From a virus: a stretch of 21,279 nt of DNA. Below, piece after piece: positions 14,323-21,279 of the stretch; within the stretch, counting starts at the first letter, position 1; every line of letters starts with the position of its first letter. Under the pieces are notes generated by a model. That model saw nothing but the letters and a program-made list of their open reading frames with translations, was not told the DNA's origin and ran no database searches. Position numbers and translations under genes: made by a program. The stretch is from the IMG/VR virus record IMGVR_UViG_3300000232_000004, positions 3,558-24,836 of that record. The stretch is one strand, 5' to 3'.

Positions 14323-14850
14323 ATGAATCAACTCTCGCACATTCGCGCAGTTTTGAAAGAAGACCCTACTTGGCAAAAATTTCGCAGCACGGTAAAGAAT
14401 TGCTGGCAACCGGAATTTGATGAGTACATTGAAGAAATAAAGCGGTTACACGCAGGCCGTTCTGTTCGCACAATTGATGCAAAAATGCCCACGGGTCGCT
14501 CTATTGGGGAAGCTGCGGCTCGTGACCAGATGGTGCGTTCAAGGTGCGTTGAGATTGCAATGAATGTGACTATTGTGCGCAACATTCTGGCAGCATCTTT
14601 GAAAAACGTGCAAAAGTATGTAGAAGCAAAATACTGGAGTTGGATGGCTTCTTCATTAGACCTTAGAAGCGTGAATGACCGCAAGAATCTTGTTGGCGCT
14701 ATTCTAGCTCCGTATTATGAGAGGTTTGACTCCGCTCAAACAATTATCGACATTGCAGATATGGTTATCACTGACTGCGACAGAAGCAGCTATGCAATCA
14801 AGCACATGACCGAAGCACTAACAGTTGCTACAAGGAGAGAAGGCGCATGA
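14323..14850 (+). CDS. Hypothetical helical protein
   Basis: 175 residues from the ATG at 14323, which has AGAGG just upstream. The frame is also open to a TTG at 14305 inside the previous gene, but the ATG is better placed. The sequence is predominantly helical, with charged N-terminal helices (TVKNCWQPEFDEYIEEIKRL) and Ala/Val-rich helices later. No known motif or cysteine cluster is seen. Its TGA overlaps the ATG of the following small gene (ATGA at 14847). Function unknown; context suggests part of the replication run. Confidence 0.75.
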   Translation: MNQLSHIRAVLKEDPTWQKFRSTVKNCWQPEFDEYIEEIKRLHAGRSVRTIDAKMPTGRSIGEAAARDQMVRSRCVEIAMNVTIVRNILAASLKNVQKYVEAKYWSWMASSLDLRSVNDRKNLVGAILAPYYERFDSAQTIIDIADMVITDCDRSSYAIKHMTEALTVATRREGA

Positions 14851-15071
14851 AAACTATCAAATTCGTGAACGGTGTTTGCGAAAAAAGCATTCCTGAAGAC
14901 GTTAGAATTTTGGGTGTGTACACCGATTCTGAAAAATCCAATCGAGTACCACATAGAATTGTAAAAGGTACATTGGAGATTCGCACGAAAACTACGGGTG
15001 ATATGGTTGTAGAGTACGCAAAACTGGTGCCCGCACCATTAGCTACATTCTATCCTCTCAAGGATGACTAA
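14847..15071 (+). CDS. Hypothetical small beta-rich protein
   Basis: 74 residues. Both ends overlap neighbours: ATGA with the gene before and TAATG with the helicase after, so it is almost certainly a translated gene. The protein alternates charged and hydrophobic residues in a way that suggests a small beta barrel or sheet (IKFVNGVCEKS, VRILGVYTDS, GTLEIRTKTTG, MVVEYAKLV). No motif is recognised. A small accessory factor for the helicase that follows is possible but not shown. Confidence 0.75.
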   Translation: MKTIKFVNGVCEKSIPEDVRILGVYTDSEKSNRVPHRIVKGTLEIRTKTTGDMVVEYAKLVPAPLATFYPLKDD

Positions 15072-16561
15072 TGAAGGCGCTACTTAAAAGTCGCTTATGG
15101 ATTCCCATACGCGCTGTGGACAAGGAGTATCTGGAAACAGAGTTTCGTGTTCGCAATTTTGACGACCGGCAATGTGATAAATGCGAGTACCGGCCTGATC
15201 GTTTTTGTGACGTGTGTGCAGAGTGCCCCGCGTTTCTTGGGGAAGTAAAGCTATGGCGGGAAAAAGAGGGATACATCGGAGTGCCAACGGGAGACAGAAA
15301 AGCACTAAAAAGGCTGTTAATAAAACCCGTAGAAATCAAGGACAGTCGAAGCAAGCCGAAAATGCGGTTCGGTTTAAGCCTGACAACTCCACTCAGAGAC
15401 TATCAGAAAAAGCCAGTAGAAGAAATGGTCGCAAAGGGTTTTGGCATCCTGAATGCGCCGCCGAGATCAGGCAAAACTCTGATGGCTATAGCAATTGGTC
15501 TTACTCTTGGTGTTCGCATGATTATCATGGGTGCGCAGCGAGACTGGCTAAATCAATTCTTGACAGAGTTTAAGGAACACACGGACTTTTTAGAAGTTGC
15601 AAAATTTCATGGAAAGCCTATTGTTCTTATTACAAACAGTGTGGCGCAAATGCGCGCTAGCAATGCCGATGTTATACTGTCTACCTATCAATCGTTTATT
15701 TCCAAGACTGGAAAGAAGCGGCTGCAGGAGATTAAAGACCTTTTTGGATTGGTTATAATTGATGAATGTCACGGTATTCCGGCTACTGCTTACGCGCAAG
15801 TAGTTGCTTCTTTTAACGCACGCTACAGGATTGGATTGACGGCAACGCCCGAGCGAAAAGACGGTAAGGAGGTACTTCTGTACAAGATTCTTGGTGGAAT
15901 TTCTGCAAAAGCGCATGTGGAAACTCTAAAGCCCAAAGTGCGTATGCACTTGACTAAAGCAAACACGAAGTATACCTACAAGACATGGGTGTACGCCATG
16001 CAATTCCTATACAAGCACAAGCAACGAAATTTACAGATTGTCAAGCAAGCTGTAGCAGACATAAAAGCTGGTAGGCACTTAGTAATTCCAGTGGGCACCG
16101 TGTTGCACGCCAAACTGCTGACACACAATATCAACAAGTTTGCGGGTGAAAAAGTAGCAGAGCAGTTTACCTCAAATAACATGAATGCAAAAAAGCGTGA
16201 AGAAATTTTAGCGGGTGCTCGATCTGGAAAACTAAAGTGTCTTGTTGGGACGCGGCAACTCGTGCAAGTGGGGATAAATGTACCTATTTGGGACACACTG
16301 TATGTAGTAGCGCCGATTAGTAACGTGCCAAAGTTTACTCAAGAAACTGCCCGTATCCGTACAGCAATCCCCGGTAAACCTCAACCAATGATTCGACACT
16401 TTATCGAGGAGTTTTCACCATCGGTCGGATGCTTGCGAACTTGCTTGTTTCACACATACTTAAAGGAGAAATTCGACATTGACCCGGACTCCAAAAAGTT
16501 GGCATTAAACCTAGTATCAAAGAAAAAGCCGACGCGCTCGGCAAATTTTGGAATTGTGTAA
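15071..16561 (+). CDS. UvsW-like DECH-box helicase with cysteine-rich N-terminus
   Basis: 496 residues. The N-terminus has a five-cysteine cluster, C35-x2-C38-x7-C46-x2-C49-x2-C52, that could bind zinc. The superfamily 2 core follows: Q-motif-like LRDYQKKPVEEM, Walker A PPRSGKT (130-136), DECH (231-234), motif III-like TATP (257-260), then the second lobe and motif VI Q424-E-T-A-R-I-R-T. This order and the DECH box match the T4 UvsW / T5 D10 type of phage helicase, which branch-migrates recombination intermediates and restarts forks. The motif set is complete, so ATPase activity is expected. It is coupled to the small gene upstream by a TAATG and abuts the degenerate AAA-like gene. A specific UvsW role is inferred from resemblance. 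Confidence 0.9.
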   Translation: MKALLKSRLWIPIRAVDKEYLETEFRVRNFDDRQCDKCEYRPDRFCDVCAECPAFLGEVKLWREKEGYIGVPTGDRKALKRLLIKPVEIKDSRSKPKMRFGLSLTTPLRDYQKKPVEEMVAKGFGILNAPPRSGKTLMAIAIGLTLGVRMIIMGAQRDWLNQFLTEFKEHTDFLEVAKFHGKPIVLITNSVAQMRASNADVILSTYQSFISKTGKKRLQEIKDLFGLVIIDECHGIPATAYAQVVASFNARYRIGLTATPERKDGKEVLLYKILGGISAKAHVETLKPKVRMHLTKANTKYTYKTWVYAMQFLYKHKQRNLQIVKQAVADIKAGRHLVIPVGTVLHAKLLTHNINKFAGEKVAEQFTSNNMNAKKREEILAGARSGKLKCLVGTRQLVQVGINVPIWDTLYVVAPISNVPKFTQETARIRTAIPGKPQPMIRHFIEEFSPSVGCLRTCLFHTYLKEKFDIDPDSKKLALNLVSKKKPTRSANFGIV

Positions 16562-17167
16562 ATGCTAGTTCAACTCGAAGACAAAACTACAAGAGCGTTG
16601 ACAAATAGAGGCTTACCAAAAGACATGCTGCGCGCACGCCCGTTTCCGCTTGAGCAGCATTTAATCACTATTGAGTCAAAGGTTGACGGAATAAAGACGA
16701 GGAGAGTTCCCAAAATTTCCCAGATTTTGCATCTGGAAAAGTTTATGCAGCATCCTTTTGTTGCGCCGCAGATCATTTCCATATCATCCTTTCCAAATGA
16801 CGGTAAGGCTAAAATGCTGGCGGCGTACATGATGCAGACTGCATACAATTCGCATATTGCCGGGCGTTTTCGCTTGACCAAGAATCGACAGTTACCATTG
16901 TGGCATACCTTATACGGCGGGTTTTATGACGAATTGCGCGACGGTAAAAAAGACGAAAAGCCGTCATTACTTGTGCTGAGTAACATTACGCACATGAGTA
17001 CGCAGGTAAAACTAGAAAAACTGAGAGACTTGCTTGAAAAATACAACGATATACCTAGGATCATCGTGTCAACCAATGAAGACCCCATAACGCTTGCCAA
17101 CACCAAACTGCTAATTTCGGTGAACACTGCATTCTATTTGGCTACAGCGAGAAAGGTTGACTTGTGA
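16562..17167 (+). CDS. Degenerate AAA+ protein, possible helicase-loader relative
   Basis: 201 residues; ATG immediately after the previous stop (TAA-ATG), and its TGA overlaps the GTG start of the DnaB gene. The layout follows a DnaC/DnaI-type loader core. IISISSFPNDGKAKML (71-86) sits where Walker A should be but lacks the G-x-x-G-x-G-K-S/T pattern (only D80-G81-K82). SLLVLSNITHMST (135-147) sits at Walker B with Ser-Asn where Asp-Asp is expected. RIIVSTNEDP (166-175) matches the sensor I strand that ends in T-N. The second half is the better match. If this reading is right the protein no longer hydrolyses ATP but could still bind the helicase. Its position just before the replicative helicase, overlapping its start, supports a loader or adaptor role. 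A wholly different fold is possible. Confidence 0.55.
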   Translation: MLVQLEDKTTRALTNRGLPKDMLRARPFPLEQHLITIESKVDGIKTRRVPKISQILHLEKFMQHPFVAPQIISISSFPNDGKAKMLAAYMMQTAYNSHIAGRFRLTKNRQLPLWHTLYGGFYDELRDGKKDEKPSLLVLSNITHMSTQVKLEKLRDLLEKYNDIPRIIVSTNEDPITLANTKLLISVNTAFYLATARKVDL

Positions 17168-19302
17168 AATTACTTTCGGTGCAAAGCGAACTGCGCGCAT
17201 TACGTTCAATATGTGATGGAGACACAAAGACGGCTTCAAAGTTAATGTCTGTACTGCAACAATCGCATTTTCAGTATCCACCGGCAGCAGAGGCATTCAA
17301 GATTGTCAAGCGACAAGCGAAAGCAAACGGTGAATTCCCTGAGTGGTCAACGCTTTGCAATGAGCCGACGCTGGAAGTTTCAACACGTAGAGCATTAAAA
17401 GGCGCTAATGTTGAAATGGTTCCTGCGGCAAAAACCGCGTCAATTGTCGGAATCTTGGAAAGATACCGCAAGCTAAGAGTGCTGCTCGAAGCGGGGCGCT
17501 CCATCATGGATTCGTTAGGTGGGGAAAAAGCAAATCCTGATGAACTGATTGAGCAGACTGCGAACGCATTAACAAATGCTAGGATTAACACAGAATCCAA
17601 GCAAACAATGTACCACATTGGTAAAGGCAATAACAGCACGCAGCTACTAAAAGAGCTACTGTATGGTAAAAAGCCGCCAATGGTAAAAACCGGATACCAG
17701 GCATACGATGAACGAAACGGTGGTTTTCTTCGTGGGTCGTTGGTGCTGATTGGCGCAAATACTGGCGGTGGGAAGTGCCTAGTTGGTACTTCGATGGTTC
17801 CAACATCTATGGGTCTGCTTTCGCTAGGCGAACTGCGCGAACCAACGGATGCTGTTGGTTTTTCTCCTCTAAAAGTTTCAGTGTACGGTAAGCACGGAGT
17901 TGAAGAAACTGATGCAACCTACATGACCAACGGTACGACGTTTTCAATTGAAACGGAGCAAGGGGACTTTATTGAGGGGTTGCCAGATCACAAACTATTG
18001 ACGCCGAATGGTTTTGTGCGCTTAGACAGTCTCAAAATTGGTGATAAGGTATTAAAGCCAGTCGCAACAAAGATTTTTGCCAGCAATCCGTGCATGTATC
18101 ACGGACACTTTAGATTTACCCCAGGTGTTCTTACTATGATGGCGCACGCATTCCGTAGCAGTAATCCACCAAAAGAATTTGCAGAGTGTGCGTATGGGGT
18201 GCCGAAAAGTATCCGCACAACAAAACAGGTATACCAAGAGATTTTTTGCCACGCTGTTTTGAATGACACAAGCATGGAATCCAAGAGTCACAAAAAACTG
18301 TTGCAGTTTAAGGCTCTTTGCGACAATTTGGGTATCCGCGTTATTATTGAATACTGCAAGCGCGGGCCAAAGTCCCATAAACCTGCTTATATCTTGAAAA
18401 GATTTATTGGTACTTTGGACATGGCTAAGGGTACTTTGGACAGGGTTCACCCGGAGCCATCGTTTTGGGTGCGCGTTACTAAAAATGCACCTGGAACACA
18501 ACAAGTAGTGTACGACTTGAGCGTTCCCAAAAGCCGATCTTATTGCGCGCAGGGTATTATCGGACACAATACATCAATGGCTGTTAACCTGCTTAAAAAC
18601 ATGGCAGAGTTTTACGCCAACAACTGTGCGCTGGTTTCTCTGGAAATGTCGGCTGAACAAATGCTGGCTCGTTTGCAGGCAATTCTGACCGGCATTGAAC
18701 TGCAAAAGATTACGCTGCACCGGCTTGATGCTGACGAAAAGAAACGAATTGCGGCAGCGTACAAAAAGTTTGCTGTTAGCCTAAAAAACAACGATACCCG
18801 GTTTACCATCCACACGCCAGAGACAGCCAAACTTGAAGAATTACTGTATAGCCTTCAACCATTCGGGTATGACGTAATCTTGATCGACTATGTATCTCTA
18901 CTTGATGGTAGCGGTTCAACAGGCGAAGCAGCGCAATGGGAAAAGCTAGGAGCCATAACAAAATTTGCCAAACGGTACGCAGAAAGAACTGGCATTGTCG
19001 TGATTTTGCTTGTTCAGGTTACAGCAGAGGGATTGGTTCGCTACTCTCGCACCATGATTGAAGACGCAAACCATGTTTGGGTGTGGACAGCTACAAAAGA
19101 AGAAAGCGAGACGGTAATTTATGACATTGCGCAGTTGAAGGCTCGAAATCTTCAATTGTTCAATTTTCAGCTATCTTCAAACAGTGTGACTGGCAAGATT
19201 ACAGATGTTGACGCGACACAGTTGTCACAGACTGATGAAGAGGTTGAAAATGAACCGAAACAATACATGGTGGATATAAATGACCAATCGGATGATAGTT
19301 GA
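17164..19302 (+). CDS. DnaB-type replicative helicase interrupted by an intein
   Basis: 712 residues from a GTG start that overlaps the previous stop (GTGA at 17164). Extein residues 1-204 hold the N-terminal helical domain and linker, ending in GANTGGGK of the P-loop. An intein (205-469) follows, then the C-terminal RecA-like domain resumes at T470. Joined, the P-loop reads GANTGGGK-T and the mature helicase has about 447 residues, a normal DnaB size. Walker B is LIDYVSLLD with D575. A motif H3-like strand VVILLVQVT ends in the sensor Gln, and KARN near the C-terminus is at the arginine-finger position. It unwinds DNA at the fork as a hexamer. No primase domain is fused. Because the intein splits the P-loop, the helicase is inactive until splicing occurs. 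Confidence 0.92.
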   Translation: MKLLSVQSELRALRSICDGDTKTASKLMSVLQQSHFQYPPAAEAFKIVKRQAKANGEFPEWSTLCNEPTLEVSTRRALKGANVEMVPAAKTASIVGILERYRKLRVLLEAGRSIMDSLGGEKANPDELIEQTANALTNARINTESKQTMYHIGKGNNSTQLLKELLYGKKPPMVKTGYQAYDERNGGFLRGSLVLIGANTGGGKCLVGTSMVPTSMGLLSLGELREPTDAVGFSPLKVSVYGKHGVEETDATYMTNGTTFSIETEQGDFIEGLPDHKLLTPNGFVRLDSLKIGDKVLKPVATKIFASNPCMYHGHFRFTPGVLTMMAHAFRSSNPPKEFAECAYGVPKSIRTTKQVYQEIFCHAVLNDTSMESKSHKKLLQFKALCDNLGIRVIIEYCKRGPKSHKPAYILKRFIGTLDMAKGTLDRVHPEPSFWVRVTKNAPGTQQVVYDLSVPKSRSYCAQGIIGHNTSMAVNLLKNMAEFYANNCALVSLEMSAEQMLARLQAILTGIELQKITLHRLDADEKKRIAAAYKKFAVSLKNNDTRFTIHTPETAKLEELLYSLQPFGYDVILIDYVSLLDGSGSTGEAAQWEKLGAITKFAKRYAERTGIVVILLVQVTAEGLVRYSRTMIEDANHVWVWTATKEESETVIYDIAQLKARNLQLFNFQLSSNSVTGKITDVDATQLSQTDEEVENEPKQYMVDINDQSDDS
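17776..18570 (+). mobile_element. Intein in the P-loop of the replicative helicase
   Basis: 265 residues from Cys205 (CLVGTSMV) to the His-Asn pair at 468-469 (GIIGHN), with Thr470 as the first residue of the C-extein. Block A starts with the nucleophilic Cys. Block B has the conserved histidine in GLPDHKLLTP (H276). Block F is VYDLSVPKSRSY, and block G ends in HN. All residues needed for splicing are present. Between blocks B and F about 150 residues remain, shorter than a full LAGLIDADG endonuclease. One stretch (SHKKLLQFKALCDNLGI) resembles the region after a second LAGLIDADG helix, but no intact acidic motif pair is seen, so the homing nuclease looks degenerate. The GK|T of a P-loop is a recurrent intein site. 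Confidence 0.92.
18409..18441 (+). repeat. 12-bp direct repeat inside the intein
   Basis: GGTACTTTGGAC occurs at 18409-18420 and 18430-18441, 21 bases apart and in frame, giving GTLDMAK then GTLDRVH. It lies just before splicing block F, in the part where an endonuclease has decayed. A small tandem duplication or a linker scar would explain it. Confidence 0.7.
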
Positions 19303-19927
19303 GTCAGAGCTTGACAGTTTGCCTACAGAAGAATTACAGCGCAGACTTGAGCAAAACGGGATTTTTGAAAAGAAGCGCATTGTTAAAAAAGTCAAGCGCA
19401 TTCAACGCATAAAAATCGAACAGCCAGAAGAAATTAAGGTTATACCGGAAGTAGTAAACTTGCGGCGCGCGCCCAAAGATTGGGAACGTGAGTTTTTGGA
19501 AAAACTCCAAGACCGACAAAAAGAACTCGCAAAGCACTTGTTCGTTGAGATAACTTCACTAGAGGCTGCAATTCCCGTGGCTTTGGAAGACGCCGCAGAT
19601 TGTTTCCGAATGACAACTTCTGGTGAGGGTATTGAAATATCCTTAGGCAGAGTGCAGGGTTACATTCAAAAGATTGCCGAAATCTCAGTTCTGCGTTTGA
19701 TTTGTAAACAAGCCGGACTTTCCGACGAAGACACGCAACTGCTAGTAAATGATTTAATAGGCCCAAATGAAAAACTGTCTAAACTGCAAGAAACTGTCAA
19801 CATGCTCAAGCAAGCAAAAGTCGGCAACATGGGTATGCAACGAGTACCTACCACGCTCAACAATCGAGATAAAGAACGAAGCGTTGCCAAAGCTGACCCA
19901 AACACAACCCGTAGAGCAAAGGACTGA
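19280..19927 (+). CDS. Hypothetical helical protein next to the terminase
   Basis: 215 residues; the ATG lies inside the end of the helicase gene (overlap of 23 bases), and a second ATG at 19292 is possible. The N-terminal 20-60 residues are highly charged with Lys-rich runs (EKKRIVKKVKRIQRIK). The middle is helical, with ALEDAADCFRMTTSGEG; a long helix pair follows (IQKIAEISVLRLICKQAGLSDEDTQLLVNDLIG). The C-terminus is basic and disordered. Because it is immediately upstream of the large terminase, overlaps its likely start and is helical with basic ends, it could be the small terminase subunit. No helix-turn-helix is clear enough to say so. Confidence 0.7.
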   Translation: MTNRMIVESELDSLPTEELQRRLEQNGIFEKKRIVKKVKRIQRIKIEQPEEIKVIPEVVNLRRAPKDWEREFLEKLQDRQKELAKHLFVEITSLEAAIPVALEDAADCFRMTTSGEGIEISLGRVQGYIQKIAEISVLRLICKQAGLSDEDTQLLVNDLIGPNEKLSKLQETVNMLKQAKVGNMGMQRVPTTLNNRDKERSVAKADPNTTRRAKD

Positions 19928-21279
19928 TTCAATTCCTACAGCGCAGAATTCCGAGCTAAATCTTATAGGGCTGCTGGACAATCTATTTGACCCTAACACT
20001 AAGGTCATGTACGATTTGCGGGTTGATGACAGGGACTTTAAGGAAGCACCAAACTTGCACACGTTTTGCACCAGCCCAAAGGGATTGAACGTACCACTTT
20101 GGCCTAGACAAACGTGGATGACTGCAGAGTTGCTCAACGAAATTTGCCCAACGTGCTCAAAGTATAAGTGCCTTACTGATGTACCAAAAGACGTAGATGC
20201 AGACGAGTTTGAACGCAACACGCAGTTTTTGCATTATGGCGTTTGCCCAAAATGCAAGAAAACAAGATTAGACTTGTTGCGTGCTGGAAAAATGCAGCCG
20301 TATTCAGAACTTGCCGGCCTAGCTGGGCAACGTATCGGCAAGTCTTTTATGGCTGCTGTTTTGATGGCGTACTCGACACATCGCTTCTTAAAGCTGCAAG
20401 ACCCGTCAAAAGTGTACGGCGTGCTACCAACAACATTTATGGGGACAATGGTAGGTCTTACATTCGATAAAGCCGTCTCTCAGTTATGGCTGCCATACAA
20501 GGGGCTTATTGATTCGTCACCGTGGTTTCAGGGTTATCTGGAAATGCTCAAAAGCCGTGAACTTGAACTAGGCAAACAGCTTTTGAAATACAATAACCAG
20601 TCCATACACTTTTTGCATCGTGGTTTGCTAGTCCACCCTGCGGGGCCTAACAGAAAAACGCTTCGCGGTAACACGCGGATTTTTGCCAGCATTGATGAAT
20701 TTGACTTTTTTGACACGGACGAAGCAAATGACTCTGTAAAGATGAACGGTGTTGAGGTTTACAAGTCGCTGACAAACTCATTATTCACCGCTCGAATTGG
20801 TTGGCGTGACGCAGTAAAACGCGGTATGTACTCCCTGATGAATGCCTATCAGTTCAACATTTCATCACCGCAGTCCATGAATAGCCCGCTGTCCAGCATT
20901 GTGCTGACAAAGCCAGACACGAAACGGGTTTATGCGGTGCATTTAGCAACCTGGGAAGTACATCCAAAAGTTTGCGAAGCAGACATTCGCCGGGAATTCT
21001 CTGATGACCCCGCAAAAGCTGACCGCGACTTTGGAGCTATACCGCCTAGAAGTAGCAACCCATTCCTGAGCTTGGAGATTGCCGAAGCGATGCCGTCGCA
21101 AACAATGCAAAATGCAGTGAGTTTGCGGTACATTCACGGAAAAACACCTTCCGGGGAATTGCGAAGAGCGGCAAAAATTACAAACATACGCAAACTCGCT
21201 GTTGAGCAACCGGCTGTTTTATCAATTGATGCAGGCTTTAGCAATAACTCGTTCAGCTTTTCTGTTGGTCACGTAGAAA
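19884..21279 (+). CDS. Large terminase subunit (partial, runs off the window)
   Basis: About 465 codons are visible and the frame is still open at the right edge. The start is uncertain. No ATG precedes residue 42, so I use a TTG at 19884 inside the previous gene; an ATG at 20007 would remove sequence that looks like normal terminase N-terminus. Walker A is AGLAGQRIGKS (K153) and Walker B is ASIDEFDFF (D271, E272), followed by the coupling-like SLTNS. The nuclease domain begins with LSIDAGFSN (D449, first metal-binding Asp of the RNase H-like fold); the rest is cut off. Unusually, a zinc-ribbon-like cluster, C88-x2-C91-x4-C96 and C121-x2-C124, lies just before Walker A. The protein packages the genome into the prohead by ATP hydrolysis and cuts the concatemer. 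Confidence 0.9.
   Translation, partial: MPKLTQTQPVEQRTDSIPTAQNSELNLIGLLDNLFDPNTKVMYDLRVDDRDFKEAPNLHTFCTSPKGLNVPLWPRQTWMTAELLNEICPTCSKYKCLTDVPKDVDADEFERNTQFLHYGVCPKCKKTRLDLLRAGKMQPYSELAGLAGQRIGKSFMAAVLMAYSTHRFLKLQDPSKVYGVLPTTFMGTMVGLTFDKAVSQLWLPYKGLIDSSPWFQGYLEMLKSRELELGKQLLKYNNQSIHFLHRGLLVHPAGPNRKTLRGNTRIFASIDEFDFFDTDEANDSVKMNGVEVYKSLTNSLFTARIGWRDAVKRGMYSLMNAYQFNISSPQSMNSPLSSIVLTKPDTKRVYAVHLATWEVHPKVCEADIRREFSDDPAKADRDFGAIPPRSSNPFLSLEIAEAMPSQTMQNAVSLRYIHGKTPSGELRRAAKITNIRKLAVEQPAVLSIDAGFSNNSFSFSVGHVE

Noticed and set aside
15214-15573. A 119-codon + strand open frame in another frame of the UvsW-like helicase.
   Set aside because: It overlaps the Walker A region of a clear helicase, has biased low-quality sequence and no start signal.
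18052-18567. A 171-codon - strand open frame opposite the intein, considered as a hidden homing endonuclease.
   Set aside because: It has no LAGLIDADG, HNH or GIY-YIG motif. The open frame follows from the codon use of the intein on the other strand.
20243-20470. A 75-codon + strand open frame inside the terminase gene.
   Set aside because: It covers the Walker A region of the large terminase in another frame and has no independent support.
1-21279. tRNA genes, CRISPR arrays and insertion sequences.
   Set aside because: I saw no cloverleaf-like segment, no regular repeat-spacer series and no transposase motif or terminal inverted repeats. The window is almost fully covered by coding sequence.

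Overview
This window looks like part of the genome of a tailed double-stranded DNA bacteriophage (Caudoviricetes). All supported genes lie on the + strand and are packed head to tail. Many stops and starts overlap (ATGA at 39, 1092, 3347 and 14847; GTGA at 17164; TAATG at 15069). The gene set is typical of a phage: a family A DNA polymerase, a DnaB-type replicative helicase interrupted by an intein, two further superfamily 2 helicases, a clamp-like protein, an HNH nuclease and a large terminase subunit that runs off the right edge. All three standard stop codons are used, so the genetic code appears standard. I cannot name the host or the phage genus from the sequence alone.

Left part (1-3937): the last codons of an upstream gene, then a run of small, mostly unrecognised genes. 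Two of these have readable signatures. One has an ADP-ribosyltransferase-like layout (39-635). The next is a clear 2H phosphoesterase with two H-x-T motifs (625-1095); this superfamily includes the anti-CBASS protein Acb1, tRNA ligases and cyclic phosphodiesterases. Then follow a helical protein, a short ankyrin-like protein, a membrane-prone protein, an unknown protein, a small HNH endonuclease and another unknown.

Middle (3950-9175): one very large gene (1575 codons) with a SNF2-type helicase core between two long unassigned arms. It is followed by a small protein with a peptidoglycan-binding-like N-terminus and a repetitive acidic tail, then a strong intrinsic terminator (9148-9175). This is the only convincing transcription boundary in the window.

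Right part (9192-21279): a replication and packaging run. It begins with DNA polymerase (3'-5' exonuclease and polymerase domains, plus a uracil-DNA-glycosylase-like N-terminus). Next come an unknown protein, a divergent beta-clamp-like protein, three small unknowns, a UvsW-like DECH helicase with a cysteine-rich N-terminus, a degenerate AAA+ protein placed where a helicase loader would be, and the DnaB helicase with a 265-residue intein in its P-loop. A helical protein and the large terminase follow. Polymerase, clamp, loader-like protein and replicative helicase would form the core of a phage-encoded replisome. No primase, SSB or ligase is recognisable here, so those must lie elsewhere, come from the host, or hide among the unknown genes.

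I see no tRNA, rRNA or CRISPR array. Apart from 9131-9191 no non-coding stretch exceeds a few tens of bases.
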